Below, piece after piece: positions 8,606-18,629 of a stretch of 64,000 nt of DNA (positions within the stretch are counted from its first letter, which is position 1; every line of letters begins with the position of its first letter). This stretch comes from Saussurea involucrata (lineage: Eukaryota; Streptophyta; Magnoliopsida; Asterales; Asteraceae): positions 98,062,929 through 98,126,928 of the forward strand of contig CM066314.1 in the NCBI GenBank assembly GCA_033807775.1, read 5' to 3'. The position numbers were made by a program, and so were the translations under genes. The notes beneath the pieces were generated by a model. That model was given only the letters and a program-made list of their open reading frames with translations, was not told where the DNA came from and made no database searches.

Positions 8606-9822
8606 CTTAGTTTGTACTAGGTTGACTATAATTGGTCGTTCCCTTTTCCTTGTATATTTTGATTGTACAAATATAAGTGGTGTTTTTGTTATGCTTTTGT
8701 CATATACTTTACTTTGTTGCAGATGAACAAAATAATACGGAAGATAACAAAACTGAATGGACGAATGTATGAGTCGTATTTAAAACTGTACGACTTGGAC
8801 ACTTATAATTACGAAGTAATCGGGCGTATGAGGCCGAAGGAATGGAATTCAAGTCATAAGACTTGTGTGTCCAACACTTAGTTTCAAGAGCACATGTGGT
8901 GGTCATAAGACCTGTGTGATGAATCATAGGATTCTTTTTGTGATATATAAGTCTCAGAGACTTTGTTCCTCATGATGAAGATCATAAGACTTTTATTTAA
9001 GTCATAGAGACTTTGTTTTGAAGTAATGACTTTGGAAGTAATCGGCCGACTGAGCCGAATATGCATTCCAAATCACAGAGTTTAAGCCATAAGATTTCGT
9101 ATTTTGAATGCACCCGTTGTGATCGTAAGATATATGTGGTGAACCGTAAGATTCGGTTTTCGAGTCATGAGTTATGGGTCATGACTTTGTCTTCTCACGA
9201 TGTAGATCGTGAGACTGATGTTCGTGCGATCCTGCGAACCTACGATATACGATTCAGGGGTGGTCGTTGGTTTGACCAACGACCCTCCGATGCTTAAGTC
9301 AGTAATCGTTTTTCGAAATAATATCGAAGGAAAAAAGAAATAAAATGTACTATAATCCGGCTACGTAGGGTTGCGGTCGGAGATTCGACGCTACGACCTT
9401 CAGACGTACGATCATTTGTGGATCGTTGTCGTGCGTGATTTTGGAAGAAATTCTGAACTTGCACAGAATGTTGGTCTAGACGGCAGAGATGACCCTTTAA
9501 TCCCGAATCTAGGAGTAGGTGTCTACTTCTGTCCGTTCAGTGGAATAATTTGAAAAGACTAACCGGAAAATTTCTTGTACCTGAGTGTCGTTGGCGGGCA
9601 TTACGTACCTGGTGACGTTTATCGTTTTGTCGTAGGGGGCTGATTGCCTCCGAGTCGTGAGCTATATCTATACCCATGATTGGTCGCTGAAAAACTGTAA
9701 AGTCGTATGGGGTACAGTATTCTTCCCCCTTGTGGTGACTGTAAGACGATACCCTGGATTTGCCTTTTTATGGCGTAAGGATAGATCAGATCAGATCGTG
9801 TACAGTCGCCACAATGTTGGTT
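8606..9822. repeat. Tat spacer with degenerate tandem repeats
   Basis: No gene is visible. From about 8855 to 9230 there are many degenerate copies of a motif like RTCATAAGACTT and TCATAGAGACTTTG with variable spacing. The rest (9231-9822) has no recognisable coding match. The region between pol and the 3' LTR in Tat elements is reported to be rich in tandem repeats that can seed satellites. Confidence 0.6.
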
Positions 9823-11511
9823 TCACCTTTGAGGTTTCAATGTTGCTTTGTAGCAATCACAGGCGGTCTTCTGCTCGCTTTTGAATTCTTGCACCACCCA
9901 TGGCGTCGGGAATTTGATCGTCTGATGATAGGTCAAGGGGACCGCTTTCATGTAGTAGATCCAGGGTCGGCCAAGTATAACGTTGTATGCTGATGAACAG
10001 TCAATAATGTTAAATCTTGTTTGCTTGTTGACCCCTTTAGCATACACCAGGAGGATGATCTCTCCCAGAGTGGTAGTAGAATCGCCATTGAATCCTATCA
10101 GAGTCGTCGACCGACGGGTGATCTCGGATTTGTCGATTCCCATAGCTTTGATAGTGCTTAGGAAAACGATATTGGACGAACTGCCCCCGTCGACCAATAC
10201 TCTCTTGGTCGAACAGTTGACAATAGTGAGCTGAATGATGAAACCATCATGATGCTTTTGCCAACTTTCCTGAAGGTCATCTTGGTCGAACGTTATTGGA
10301 ATCGCCTTCAGCTCTAATTCTTGCTTCGGTCGGGACGACCGATGAATGGGGTATTCTCCCGAAGATTGATTGGCGTGCCTATTGGCTGCCGAATAAGATA
10401 AACTGCAGACGTCGGACCCACCCATCACATAGTTAATGACTTTTTCATGGACGGGGGATTCGGGTCTTACGTTATCGATTGGCGTAGATTCTTTATTGAT
10501 CAAGCCTTGCAGATGACCTTTGGGGACGATCCAAGCTAACTCCTTCTGTAAAGCAAGGCAGTTATCCGTCGTGTGACCATGGTCGCTTATGGATGTCGCA
10601 CCATTTGGTCTTGTCCTTCTTGTCGTCGTCTTTATCACTTTTCTTGGGCCATCGGACAGACGATTGGATGTCTCTAAGAGCGTCGACTAGCTCTTTCATT
10701 GTCCATTTGAATCCATAAGAGGAGATCTTAGGATATTGAGGGAATCGCGATGTAGGATTGCTCTTTTTCTTATCGAACCGAACGTTCGATATTTGGCACG
10801 ACGGCTCTGTCTTGACGCTCGGCTTGGATTTGAAATTTGGCTTCTTGATCCCGAGCGCCTTTTTGTCAGTGGAATGCTTACGACGGAAGACTAGGTCGTC
10901 TTTTACCCTCATGTAGGCTAGAGTTCTAGCTCGTACGTCTTCAAAATTCTCTGGAGGATATTTTGTAAGATCGACGTACAGTCCCGTAGTGTTGTCGTCA
11001 AGACCGCGCTTGTAAGCTTTTATGGCAGTCTTGACGTCATAATTTCGAATTCTTATCATTTCTGCGTTAAAGCGGTTGAAATAACTACAGATGGATTCTC
11101 CGGACTTCTGGACGACGTAGTACAGGTCGCTAGTCTGCTTCTCCATCTTGCGACTACTGGCGAACTGTTGCGAGAACTGGTTGACCAATTCTGCGAAGTT
11201 GTTAATGGACTTGGGTTTGAGGTTGATCAACCACTGGAGAGTAGGACCTGTAAGAGTCGCCCCGAAACGTTTGCACATGCACGCCTCTTGATATTGCTGT
11301 GGGATTGACACTGTCCATATCAATTGCTTGTATTGTGCAATATCTCTGTAGGATCAGTTATTCCTGAATATTTTGGAGTAAAAGCAGGAATGTTGTATTT
11401 CTTTGGGACGTCGACAGTCGCTATCGCGTCAACGAAAGGCGACGCTTGAAATCCCGTGCGGGGTTCGACGTCGACAGGGACGACGGCTGTTAATGCCAAA
11501 AATCGCACCAA
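9823..11511 (-). pseudogene. Tat-type gypsy gag-protease, broken
   Basis: Minus strand. The N-terminus is at 11511. Capsid signatures include FGATLTGPTLQWLINLKP, FAELVNQFSQQFASSRK and ESICSYFNRFNAEMIRIRN (about 11300-11030). A zinc-knuckle relic, WCDIHKRPWSH then DNCLALQKEL, spans a frameshift around 10562-10638. The protease follows with RVLVDGGSSSNIVFL, where the active site reads DGGSS, then FNIIDCSSAYNVILGRPW. The frame stops at 9823 after protease and no reverse transcriptase follows. Another break lies near 11320. Products would have been structural protein and maturation protease of the particle. Confidence 0.8.
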
Positions 11512-11698
11512 AGGGACAACTTAAGGTCGATGTGGACTTTAACAACTAAAGAAAGGAATCTTTCGACAAAGGCGTGCGCAAAGACAAAAATGTAAATGAG
11601 TCAAAGGATTTGATGATGCAGGAAAAACCTCAACGAGGAAAAAACCTGCGGACGACAGTGGATGTCGTCGCTGCACTATGGTCGCCAATCAGGGGCGA
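11512..11698 (-). other. Probable leader and primer site of the Tat element
   Basis: This lies between gag and the proposed LTR end. TGGCGACCATAGTGC on the minus strand (about 11674-11688) is placed like a primer site, but I cannot name the tRNA. Confidence 0.3.
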
Positions 11699-12384
11699 TG
11701 TCCTTGGTGTTCCGGGTGTCGATCGTACAGAGATTACAATACAAATGAAGAAAAAACTTCGAAATCTAAAGTACAAGTGTTTGGAATGTAAAAAATGTGT
11801 ACGTCGTGTGTGAAAACTGTGTATAAACTGATGGTCGAGAGCGAGAGTCTTGCGTCGACAGTGATCTTCTATGAATGATCTCTTTGCTTCGAATGAATAT
11901 TCTTCGAGTGTTTGTGTTTGCTTCTGTTGTTCGATGCTGTTGTTCTATCTCTCTCTGTGCTATTCGGTGTTGATCAGGTGTCTTGAACTGATGATTGAGT
12001 TGGGATTTTATAGTCTTCGGATTACTTTAATAAGATCTTTGATGATTGTTGTAACGGTCGTCGTCTTCAATGTGAGTTTAGATGCTCATAACTGATTTCG
12101 TCGGTTATAGCCGTTTGTCCATAAATGACTGTGACTCCTGCATTAAACACTGAAACAAATATAACAGTTAGTCGGTCGAGGTCGTACGATTTTATGCGAC
12201 GGTCGTGTAGAACGGGCGACGTCGAGGTCGAGTGTCGTGAGGAACTCTCGACTTACCTTTTAGGAGGGATGACGGAAATTCTTAGGGTCTTCGTCGGGAC
12301 CTTATCTTAATACAAGGTATAACTCATGACATGCGTCTTACCTTCTTTGGTCGCGGTCGAGACCTGTGAAATTTTGCCCAAACA
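11699..12384 (-). repeat. Probable Tat LTR
   Basis: On the minus strand a polypurine tract AATTTTGGGGGCAAAC (12385-12400) is followed by TGTTTGGGCAAAATTTC, a plausible LTR start, about 690 bp before the leader. The 3' boundary is uncertain because there is no second copy in the window to align. Confidence 0.45.
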
Positions 12385-12624
12385 GTTTGCCCCCAAAATT
12401 TGAAAGTAGGATGGCAAATTCGAATTTTAAATTTTGCTCGTCGGGTGCTTAGGGTTCTGCGTTAAAAATACCTTGGTTGTTTCGGAACCGAATTGGTTTA
12501 ATTCTAACCGAACGAGAAGTTGAAAGGGGAACGAGGTCGTGACGTCATGCTGACGCACGTTTATGCTTACCAGCTGTCTTTGACAGGGGTCGACGATCCC
12601 TGCAGTCATACGAAGGGACGAGGG

Positions 12625-12667
12625 CACGTGGCGATCATCTAAGGGATCCGATCGTTTGCATAAATAG
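12625..12667 (+). promoter_or_regulatory. Putative promoter of the Tat antisense ORF
   Basis: CACGTG at 12625-12630 and the TATA-like CATAAATAG at 12659-12667 lie about 160 bp before the ATG at 12823, on the strand of the antisense ORF. The rest of 12401-12816 shows no gene. Confidence 0.4.
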
Positions 12668-12822
12668 GGTTCATAATGGATCATTTCCTTTTATATCCTC
12701 TTGAAAAGTTTCTTAGTGTGGAATTTTCCCTTGTTGTTCTTTGCTCCAAATTTTTGAGTGTTCCTACGAGGTATAGCTTCTAGATTCCTCTCAGGCCTTC
12801 CAAGATTGGAGGCTCTTTGACA

Positions 12823-13342
12823 ATGATTATGTCCGAGAAGACTTTGATTGCGATAGACGCGACGTTCGTGGATCTTGCGCATCTGGCGACGATGTCTTCT
12901 GCTGCCGCGTCGACCCTTTCATCAGCCGACATGGGCGAGGGTGTAATGACGGGAGAGAGTGAGGAGGAAGTCATGACGATCAACTTTACGTTGTCGTCGA
13001 TCCTCTTGACTGACTGTGTCCTTGACGGGACGAAGTTATTTCCGCATCTGGTGAAATATCAGCTATTATTTTTCAAAGAGCGTTTTCAAAAGATCTCCAT
13101 CGAAGAGACGGGATCTCGTTCAGCTGGACTAGCATTCTTTGTGAGTTTTTCATCCAAAACTCGGGTTCCCAATGTTTCCTCCGAATGTTTGCTTAACATA
13201 CCCCTTTTGCTTTTTGCAGATGTTTCGATCTCCTTTTGTTAGATACGCGAAGATAGAGGAGATGTTGGACTGGAAGTCGACCGTCGAGAAGATCCTATTC
13301 CTTCCTCTAACCTTAACATTAATCTTAAGGGCCGCATTCTGA
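12823..13342 (+). pseudogene. Antisense ORF of the Tat element, second copy, with an intron
   Basis: Exon 1 (ATG 12823 to 13140) ends phase 0. It contains VMTINFTLSSILLTD and DGTKLFPHLVKYQLLFFKER, matching VMTVNFTMPSNF and DKIFPDLEKFLLPSFKG of the first copy. A GT-AG intron of 79 bp (13141-13219, GTGAGT to TTTTTGCAG) removes the frame change. Exon 2 (13220-13342) reads MFRSPFVRYAKIEEMLDW, aligning with AFQTSLCLYAHMDKI at the same place in copy one. It then stops early at TGA 13340-13342, before the coiled coil. Known family: antisense ORFs of Tat/Grande-type elements. Function unknown. Confidence 0.6.
13141..13219 (+). other. Candidate intron of the Tat antisense ORF
   Basis: It has a GTGAGT donor, a pyrimidine-rich 3' part and TTTTTGCAG acceptor, 79 bp, phase 0. 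The junction falls at the homologous point in the first copy (7953-7999). Confidence 0.6.
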
Positions 13343-13908
13343 AATATCGCGGCGTAGGGTGTCACCTAACATACTCGTTTGATCCTTGCATTAGCTTCTT
13401 AGCGCATTTTCGGGTGTGACGAGGATTTGAAGGTCGAGACTGAGCATACGATCGACGCTTCTCTCTAGATTTAGGAAATGCTATGTCTTTTCATGTCTCG
13501 ACCGTTGGTGGTCGAACCATTTTAACTTTGTATATTCGACCGTCGGTAGCTCCTATGTAATCGTACGTTTCGTAAATGAATTTCATCCTTCTGTCGAATT
13601 TTTATTTCGATTTATATATGTCGTAGATAGATGTAACATCAATAGTGTAACTTTGTTAAGTATAGAACGAGTGAAGAATCGTGCGACTTAGGCATTCATA
13701 GCAATATAACGATTGAAATATCATACGTTTGACTTGTAATGATAGGCTCAATTATTGACGTGTTAGAACATACAAAATTTTTCTGAATTCAGAAACTCAG
13801 ATCGAGAGGTCGCTCAAACCTTATGATCGTGTAACCAGATTTCATGATGAAATTTGAATCATGTGCCCCTGTGGTAAAACAATTAAGTTGCATGAGAGAA
13901 AAATGATT
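13343..13908. other. Tat spacer between antisense ORF and integrase
   Basis: No coding match and no clear repeats were seen; this is AT-rich interior sequence of the Tat element. Confidence 0.4.
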
Positions 13909-14378
13909 CTAGAAAAAATACCTTTTCAAGTGCGTAGCATTCCAACTGCGTGGGATTTCTTGATTGTCGGTAGTCTGGAGTCGATAGGCTCCTTTACCAA
14001 CGACTTCGGAGATGCGGTAAGGACCTTCCCATTTAATGGAAAGTTTACCGGCATTGAGCTCTTGAGTGTTTTGGAACACTCGACGGAGGACGTAATCGCA
14101 TTCTTGAAAGACTTTGACTTTAACGTGTTTGTTGAAATGCCGCTCGACTGCTTGCTTCTGAGATGCCATTCTGATCAAGGTTGACTCTCTAAGCTCTTCG
14201 AGGGCGTCGATATCATAATTTAAATCAATCATGTTGTGGTCGACGAAAGTATGCCTCGAAGTTGGGAGCTGGACTTCGATTGGCAGGACTGCTTCGCAAC
14301 CGTAGACGAGAGAGAAAGGGGTTTGTCCTGTGGACATGCGCGGTGTCGTGCGATTTGCCCATAGGACTGAAGGGAGTT
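13909..14378 (-). pseudogene. Tat-type gypsy integrase, C-terminal part, truncated by element E
   Basis: Minus strand: a relic of the LWANRTT motif (about 14340-14370), then TGQTPFSLVYGCEAVLP, a central RMASQKQAVERHFNKHV stretch, and the C-terminal beta-barrel end GKLSIKWEGPYRISEVVG, closing with HLKRYFF at stop 13909. The catalytic D, D and E residues would lie upstream, beyond 14378, where the LTR of element E begins; they are not found in the window. No chromodomain follows, which suits the Tat lineage. Confidence 0.85.
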
Positions 14379-15101
14379 TGTTAGTCCCAAAGCATCTGAA
14401 TGTAAAAGTATTGAAAATAGTTCAAGTCAGAAGACCAACAGAGATCAGACAGAAGACTTGGAAGAAGTTCATCAAGAAGACCAACAGAACTCAACAGGGC
14501 TCTGTCGGATCCAACAGAGCTCATCAGAGCTCTGTCGAAGAATTCCAGCAAGAGAACAAGTATTTCAACAGAAGATCAACAGAGCCCTTGCAACAGAGCT
14601 CTGTGGAGAAAAAGACCTTTGTCAGTCTAAGTCTCGCAGGAAATGAAGTGTCAGACACGTGTCCACAATTTCCACGTATGCCCTAAAGATTGGAGACACA
14701 CTTTCCACGTGTCATTCAGGGGTACGACAGTACACTGTCTACACTTTATCAGGTCTATAAATAGCGAGGTAGTGGAACAACAATTGTAAGCTTTTGGAAG
14801 AATAGTTTTCCACATTTGAAAAAGCACGCACTGCAGTATTTCCATAGCACTACTTCGTACGATACTGTCCTGTGAGATTTCCGAACACTCTCTTGAACAT
14901 ATTCTTGGAGTGATTCATTTTATCAATATACGAGCAGTGTTCTTTGTTTTGATTTCATTATCATTTTACTGTTCTATATTTTGATCTTCACAGTTCAGTT
15001 ATTGTTTACACAATCACTCACTTTAATGGCTTTGCTTAAAATGCTTCCGCTGTCTATTTATTTACCATTATCGTGATACAACGTGAATCTGGGAACCTAC
15101 A
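14379..15101 (+). repeat. 5' LTR of element E
   Basis: The LTR is 723 bp, from TGTTAGTCCCAAAG to GGGAACCTACA, followed by the primer site. It holds CAGAGCTCTG palindromes (about 14515-14605), CACGTG at 14656 and 14706, and TATAAATAG at 14756-14764. Confidence 0.85.
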
Positions 15102-15103
15102 AT

Positions 15104-15115
15104 TGGTATCAGAGC
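15104..15115 (+). other. Primer binding site of E
   Basis: TGGTATCAGAGC, complementary to initiator tRNA-Met, lies two bases after the LTR. The leader 15116-15388 has no other visible feature. Confidence 0.9.
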
Positions 15116-15388
15116 TTCTTTGGTTTTCTTAAGCCAAACGATCCAATCTACCAAGGTTGATTCACTGTTGTTGATTGTGTCTGTGTGTTCTTAAAAGCTT
15201 CTCTGTATACTCTGTTTTTACTGCTTTCTAGTCCAGACAAATCTTCATAGCTCATATAACTTTGTTTAAAGCTTTCCAGTTTAGCTTAAGATCTTCTCAA
15301 AAGTTACTGTTCCATTGGTTACTGTTTGAATCTCTGTTTCTAGCTGAAAATCATTTTGCTGTAAACAGTACTCTGTTTTTCTTTCAAA

Positions 15389-18300
15389 ATGGCTAACAAC
15401 GGTATAAATGCTATCTATACTGCTGGCTCTTTAACAAAACCTCCTACTCTCCTGAGAGATGAATATCCTCAATGGAAAATCAGGATGGTTAATTTTTTCG
15501 ATGGTATGGATAAAGACCTCATGCGATCTGTCACGGATGGACCATTCCAACCCATGGTTTTTGTTCCTCGTGTACCCGCAACAGGAACTACTGCTGAGAT
15601 TCCAGCTCATTATGAAGTTAAAACAACAGGTTTTACTGATGAGGAAAATCAAAAAATGGAAAATGATCTTAAAGCAGTTAGACTACTGATTATGGCCATT
15701 CCAAACGAAATATTTCAAGAACTAGATTCATGTGTTACTGCTAAGGAAATCTGGGATCAACTTCTTAACCAACTTGAGGGTGGTATCAAGACCCAAAAGA
15801 ACAGAAGGACCCAATGTATAAATGGATACAATGATTTCAAGGCACTTCCTGAGGAAACCTTATAGCAAACCTACAACAGATTTAATGTGTTGATCAATAA
15901 ATGCAAAAAATGTGGGGTTGTTAGGTCGAAGGAAGATAACAATGTTCTGTTTTTGAAAAGTTTGAATGATGAATGGTTAAATCTGTCCATGTATTTACAA
16001 GCTAACCAGGACTTAGATGTATGGTCTTTAACGGATGTGTATGGCACTTTGGCCGCACAAGAAAAGGAGGTCGTCAAGCAAAAAGGCAAATCCATCAGTG
16101 CTGGTCCAATCGCCTTAGTTTCTGATTCCAAGAAAACCACATCTGAAAAGTCCAACAGAGAAAGTTCAAGTAAAGAGAAAAAGAAATCTGATAAGAAGAA
16201 AGGAAAGAAAAGTTTAATTGCAGAAAGTGAAACAGGTGAAAGCTCATCAGAGGATGATGACATTCAAGCCTTTGCCCAATCTCTTGCTTTAATAACTCAG
16301 CAATTTAACAAGAGATTTGGCAATAAGTTTGACAGAAGAGGCAGATATGAGAGAGAAGGAAGGGAAGACAGAAGAGGATATACAGCACCAGAGCAAAGTT
16401 TCAACAGAGTTGCCATAGAAATAGGAAAACATCCACAAAGAAGAGAAAATCCACCAGCACAACAGAAGGCCGATGCTGCCCAGCCCATCAATCAAAATGA
16501 TGGACGCTGCTTCAGATGCGGCAAACCTGGACACTTCTCTGTTAATTGTAGAGGCAAACTGGTAAAAGTCCAGGACTACTACAAAAACAAATACAAGTAC
16601 AACTACAGAGAAAGAAGTTATGTTGCTGAAATGGAAAATTGGGTCTCTGACTCATCTTCTGATGATGAACCAGAACAAGCCAACTTCTGTGGAGTTGCTG
16701 TGGATGATGAAAGTTTAGAAGAAACTGTTGACTGGATGACTGGAGAACCAGAGATAACAAATGGAACAACAAAAGAAGAAGATCTGGCTCATGCATTTGC
16801 TCTTACCACGACAGAATCTGATGACAGAGCGCTGGAGACCACCAGACCCAGTGCCAAGGTATGCTCATCTGAATCTAAATCTGACTCAGAATTAGAAATG
16901 CATGTTTCCATGTTGAATGAGGAATTTCAGCTTCTAAAACAAAAACTTTCTGAAGAAAAGGAGCTAAGAAAACTAGCTCAGAAGGACCTATCTTTTTACA
17001 AGAGAGAGAAGACTCTCTTGGAACAAGAAAAGGAAGAAATCTTCAAAGAAAAATCTGAGCTAGAAATCTTACAGAAGAAGAAGGAAAGTCTGTTTTCTGA
17101 AAAAATCAAATCTTATGAAAATGATTTAAAACAGAAGTCTGAAAAGTTGAAACAATCTGAAACAGAGAGACTTAACTATGTTGCTCTAACTGATTATTTT
17201 CAAAGAGAAAGGGAAATACTTCATCAATCCCTATAGAGAAAAGAAATTCAGATTAAAAAAATACCAAGATGCACAAGATGTGCACATTAAGATAAATTCA
17301 CAGATGGATACGCAAGGTCTTGGTTTCTCTGACCTTACTCCCTACAACGGAAGGAAGAAGACATCCCTGTCCTCCGCCTTTTGTATTGGGAAAATCAAAG
17401 AGGACGTGATATCTGGTAATGCTGTTTTCAAAAGATCTAAAACGTCAGATGTTTTCTCAAAACCAAGAAATCTCGACTTTAGGAATATTAGCTATGACTC
17501 CTTTGATCATGAAAAGGTTTTGAAACCATCCTCTGAGTTTATTCTTGATCAAGGAAAAGCTAAAATCATAATTCCTAATTCTGTCAAGAACTTTGATACT
17601 AAAGAGATTTTCAACTTTAATTCTTTCAAAGGACAGAAGTCTGCGTCTTCTGAGACAAAGTCCTCTGTTGAAATACCACAGAGCAAACTTAATCCAGAAG
17701 CACCAACTTTCTCTCCTACCTCTGAATCAATAAGAACATCTTTTGAAGAAGATTTATTGAAAGTTATTGAAGAAAATGCTATCTCTGATTCTTTAAAACC
17801 AAAGTTGAGGAAGTTCAAATCTGTTAAAACAAATATCCCTGTCATACCCATTGAATCGAATTCCTCCAACAGAGCCACTAGAGACTTTCTAGCCTCTAAT
17901 TGTGACTCTGACTCCGAGGTAGATGAACATATCTTCTGTGGTCAAAAGAACATCTTACCCAAGTCAAAGAAACTACCGGTCGGATCTCCGGATCTAAAAG
18001 AGGATGTTTCTTTCTTTAAGAAACAGTCAAGATTTATACCGGTAACAAGCTTTAACAACAAAGATTTCAAGATTCTTGCTTCTAATGCAGTAGAAGTAGA
18101 GAAGAAAGAGAAAAACAAAAGTGTCTTGGTAAACTCAAATGTTCCTCTTGCTTTCAAACCTGTAAGATTCACACCAGAACAGAAAGGAAAGTGGATAGCT
18201 AAGTCTGTTCCAAGTTTCGGTGTAAATCAAGGAAGAAATTCTTTTCGTTCAAATGAATCCATTTCCAAGAATTTCATGACAAAAGAGGCTACTTCTAAGA

Positions 18301-18617
18301 GTAACAATTTCAAAAAGCAAAACCAGGACAGATTGTTTTCAAAGGCGTATGATTCAAAAAATTCTCAGAATCAAGCTCAAATCAAACAGTTTTTGAATAA
18401 AAACAATGTGCATCAGTCATGCTCCATCAACTGCAATTGTATTCAACTGTTATTAAAGTTACAAAATCATCTGAATGGTCCTCACTGTGTTCTGAGTCGT
18501 TCTGTTCAAAAGAAAAATTCCACGACCACTCCGAACACACAAAGGAAAACCTCTGTCGCACCACCAAAGCCTAACAAGAAAGGACCCATTATGAAATGGG
18601 TACCTAAAAGGAACTAA
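15389..18617 (+). pseudogene. Gag of element E (broken)
   Basis: ATG 15389 begins MANNGINAIYTAGSLTKP, the copia Gag N-terminus, then an LNQLEGG-type capsid region. A TAG at 15863-15865 sits where CAG is expected (L-stop-QTYNRF) and the same frame continues to 17236. A CCHC zinc knuckle, CFRCGKPGHFSVNC, lies near 16510. Acidic and long coiled-coil segments follow (about 16900-17220). A frame change near 17236-17280 leads to the last part (17280-18617), ending KGPIMKWVPKRN and TAA. Gag forms the virus-like particle and binds RNA. It is far longer than typical copia Gag, as in Sireviruses. N and B retain only the part after the zinc knuckle. Confidence 0.85.
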
Positions 18618-18629
18618 TCTGTCGTGCAG
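18615..18629 (+). promoter_or_regulatory. Gag stop and acceptor-like string, element E
   Basis: TAA then TCTGTCGTGCAG, ending in AG at 18629. The protease frame continues in phase with gag across this stop, so either readthrough or splicing could join them. Confidence 0.45.

Larger units (their letters stand above)
7544..14378 (-). mobile_element. Tat-type Ty3/gypsy remnant with a single internal LTR
   Basis: Reading the minus strand: integrase C-terminus (14378-13909), spacer, antisense ORF (plus strand, 12823-13342), polypurine tract and LTR (12400-11699), leader, gag-protease (11511-9823), repeat-rich spacer, second antisense ORF (plus strand, 8605-7544). Two element interiors therefore share one LTR, and reverse transcriptase/RNase H are missing. 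The right edge is cut by element E and the left by element A. Tat-lineage elements are known for antisense ORFs between pol and the 3' LTR, which fits. Confidence 0.75.
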
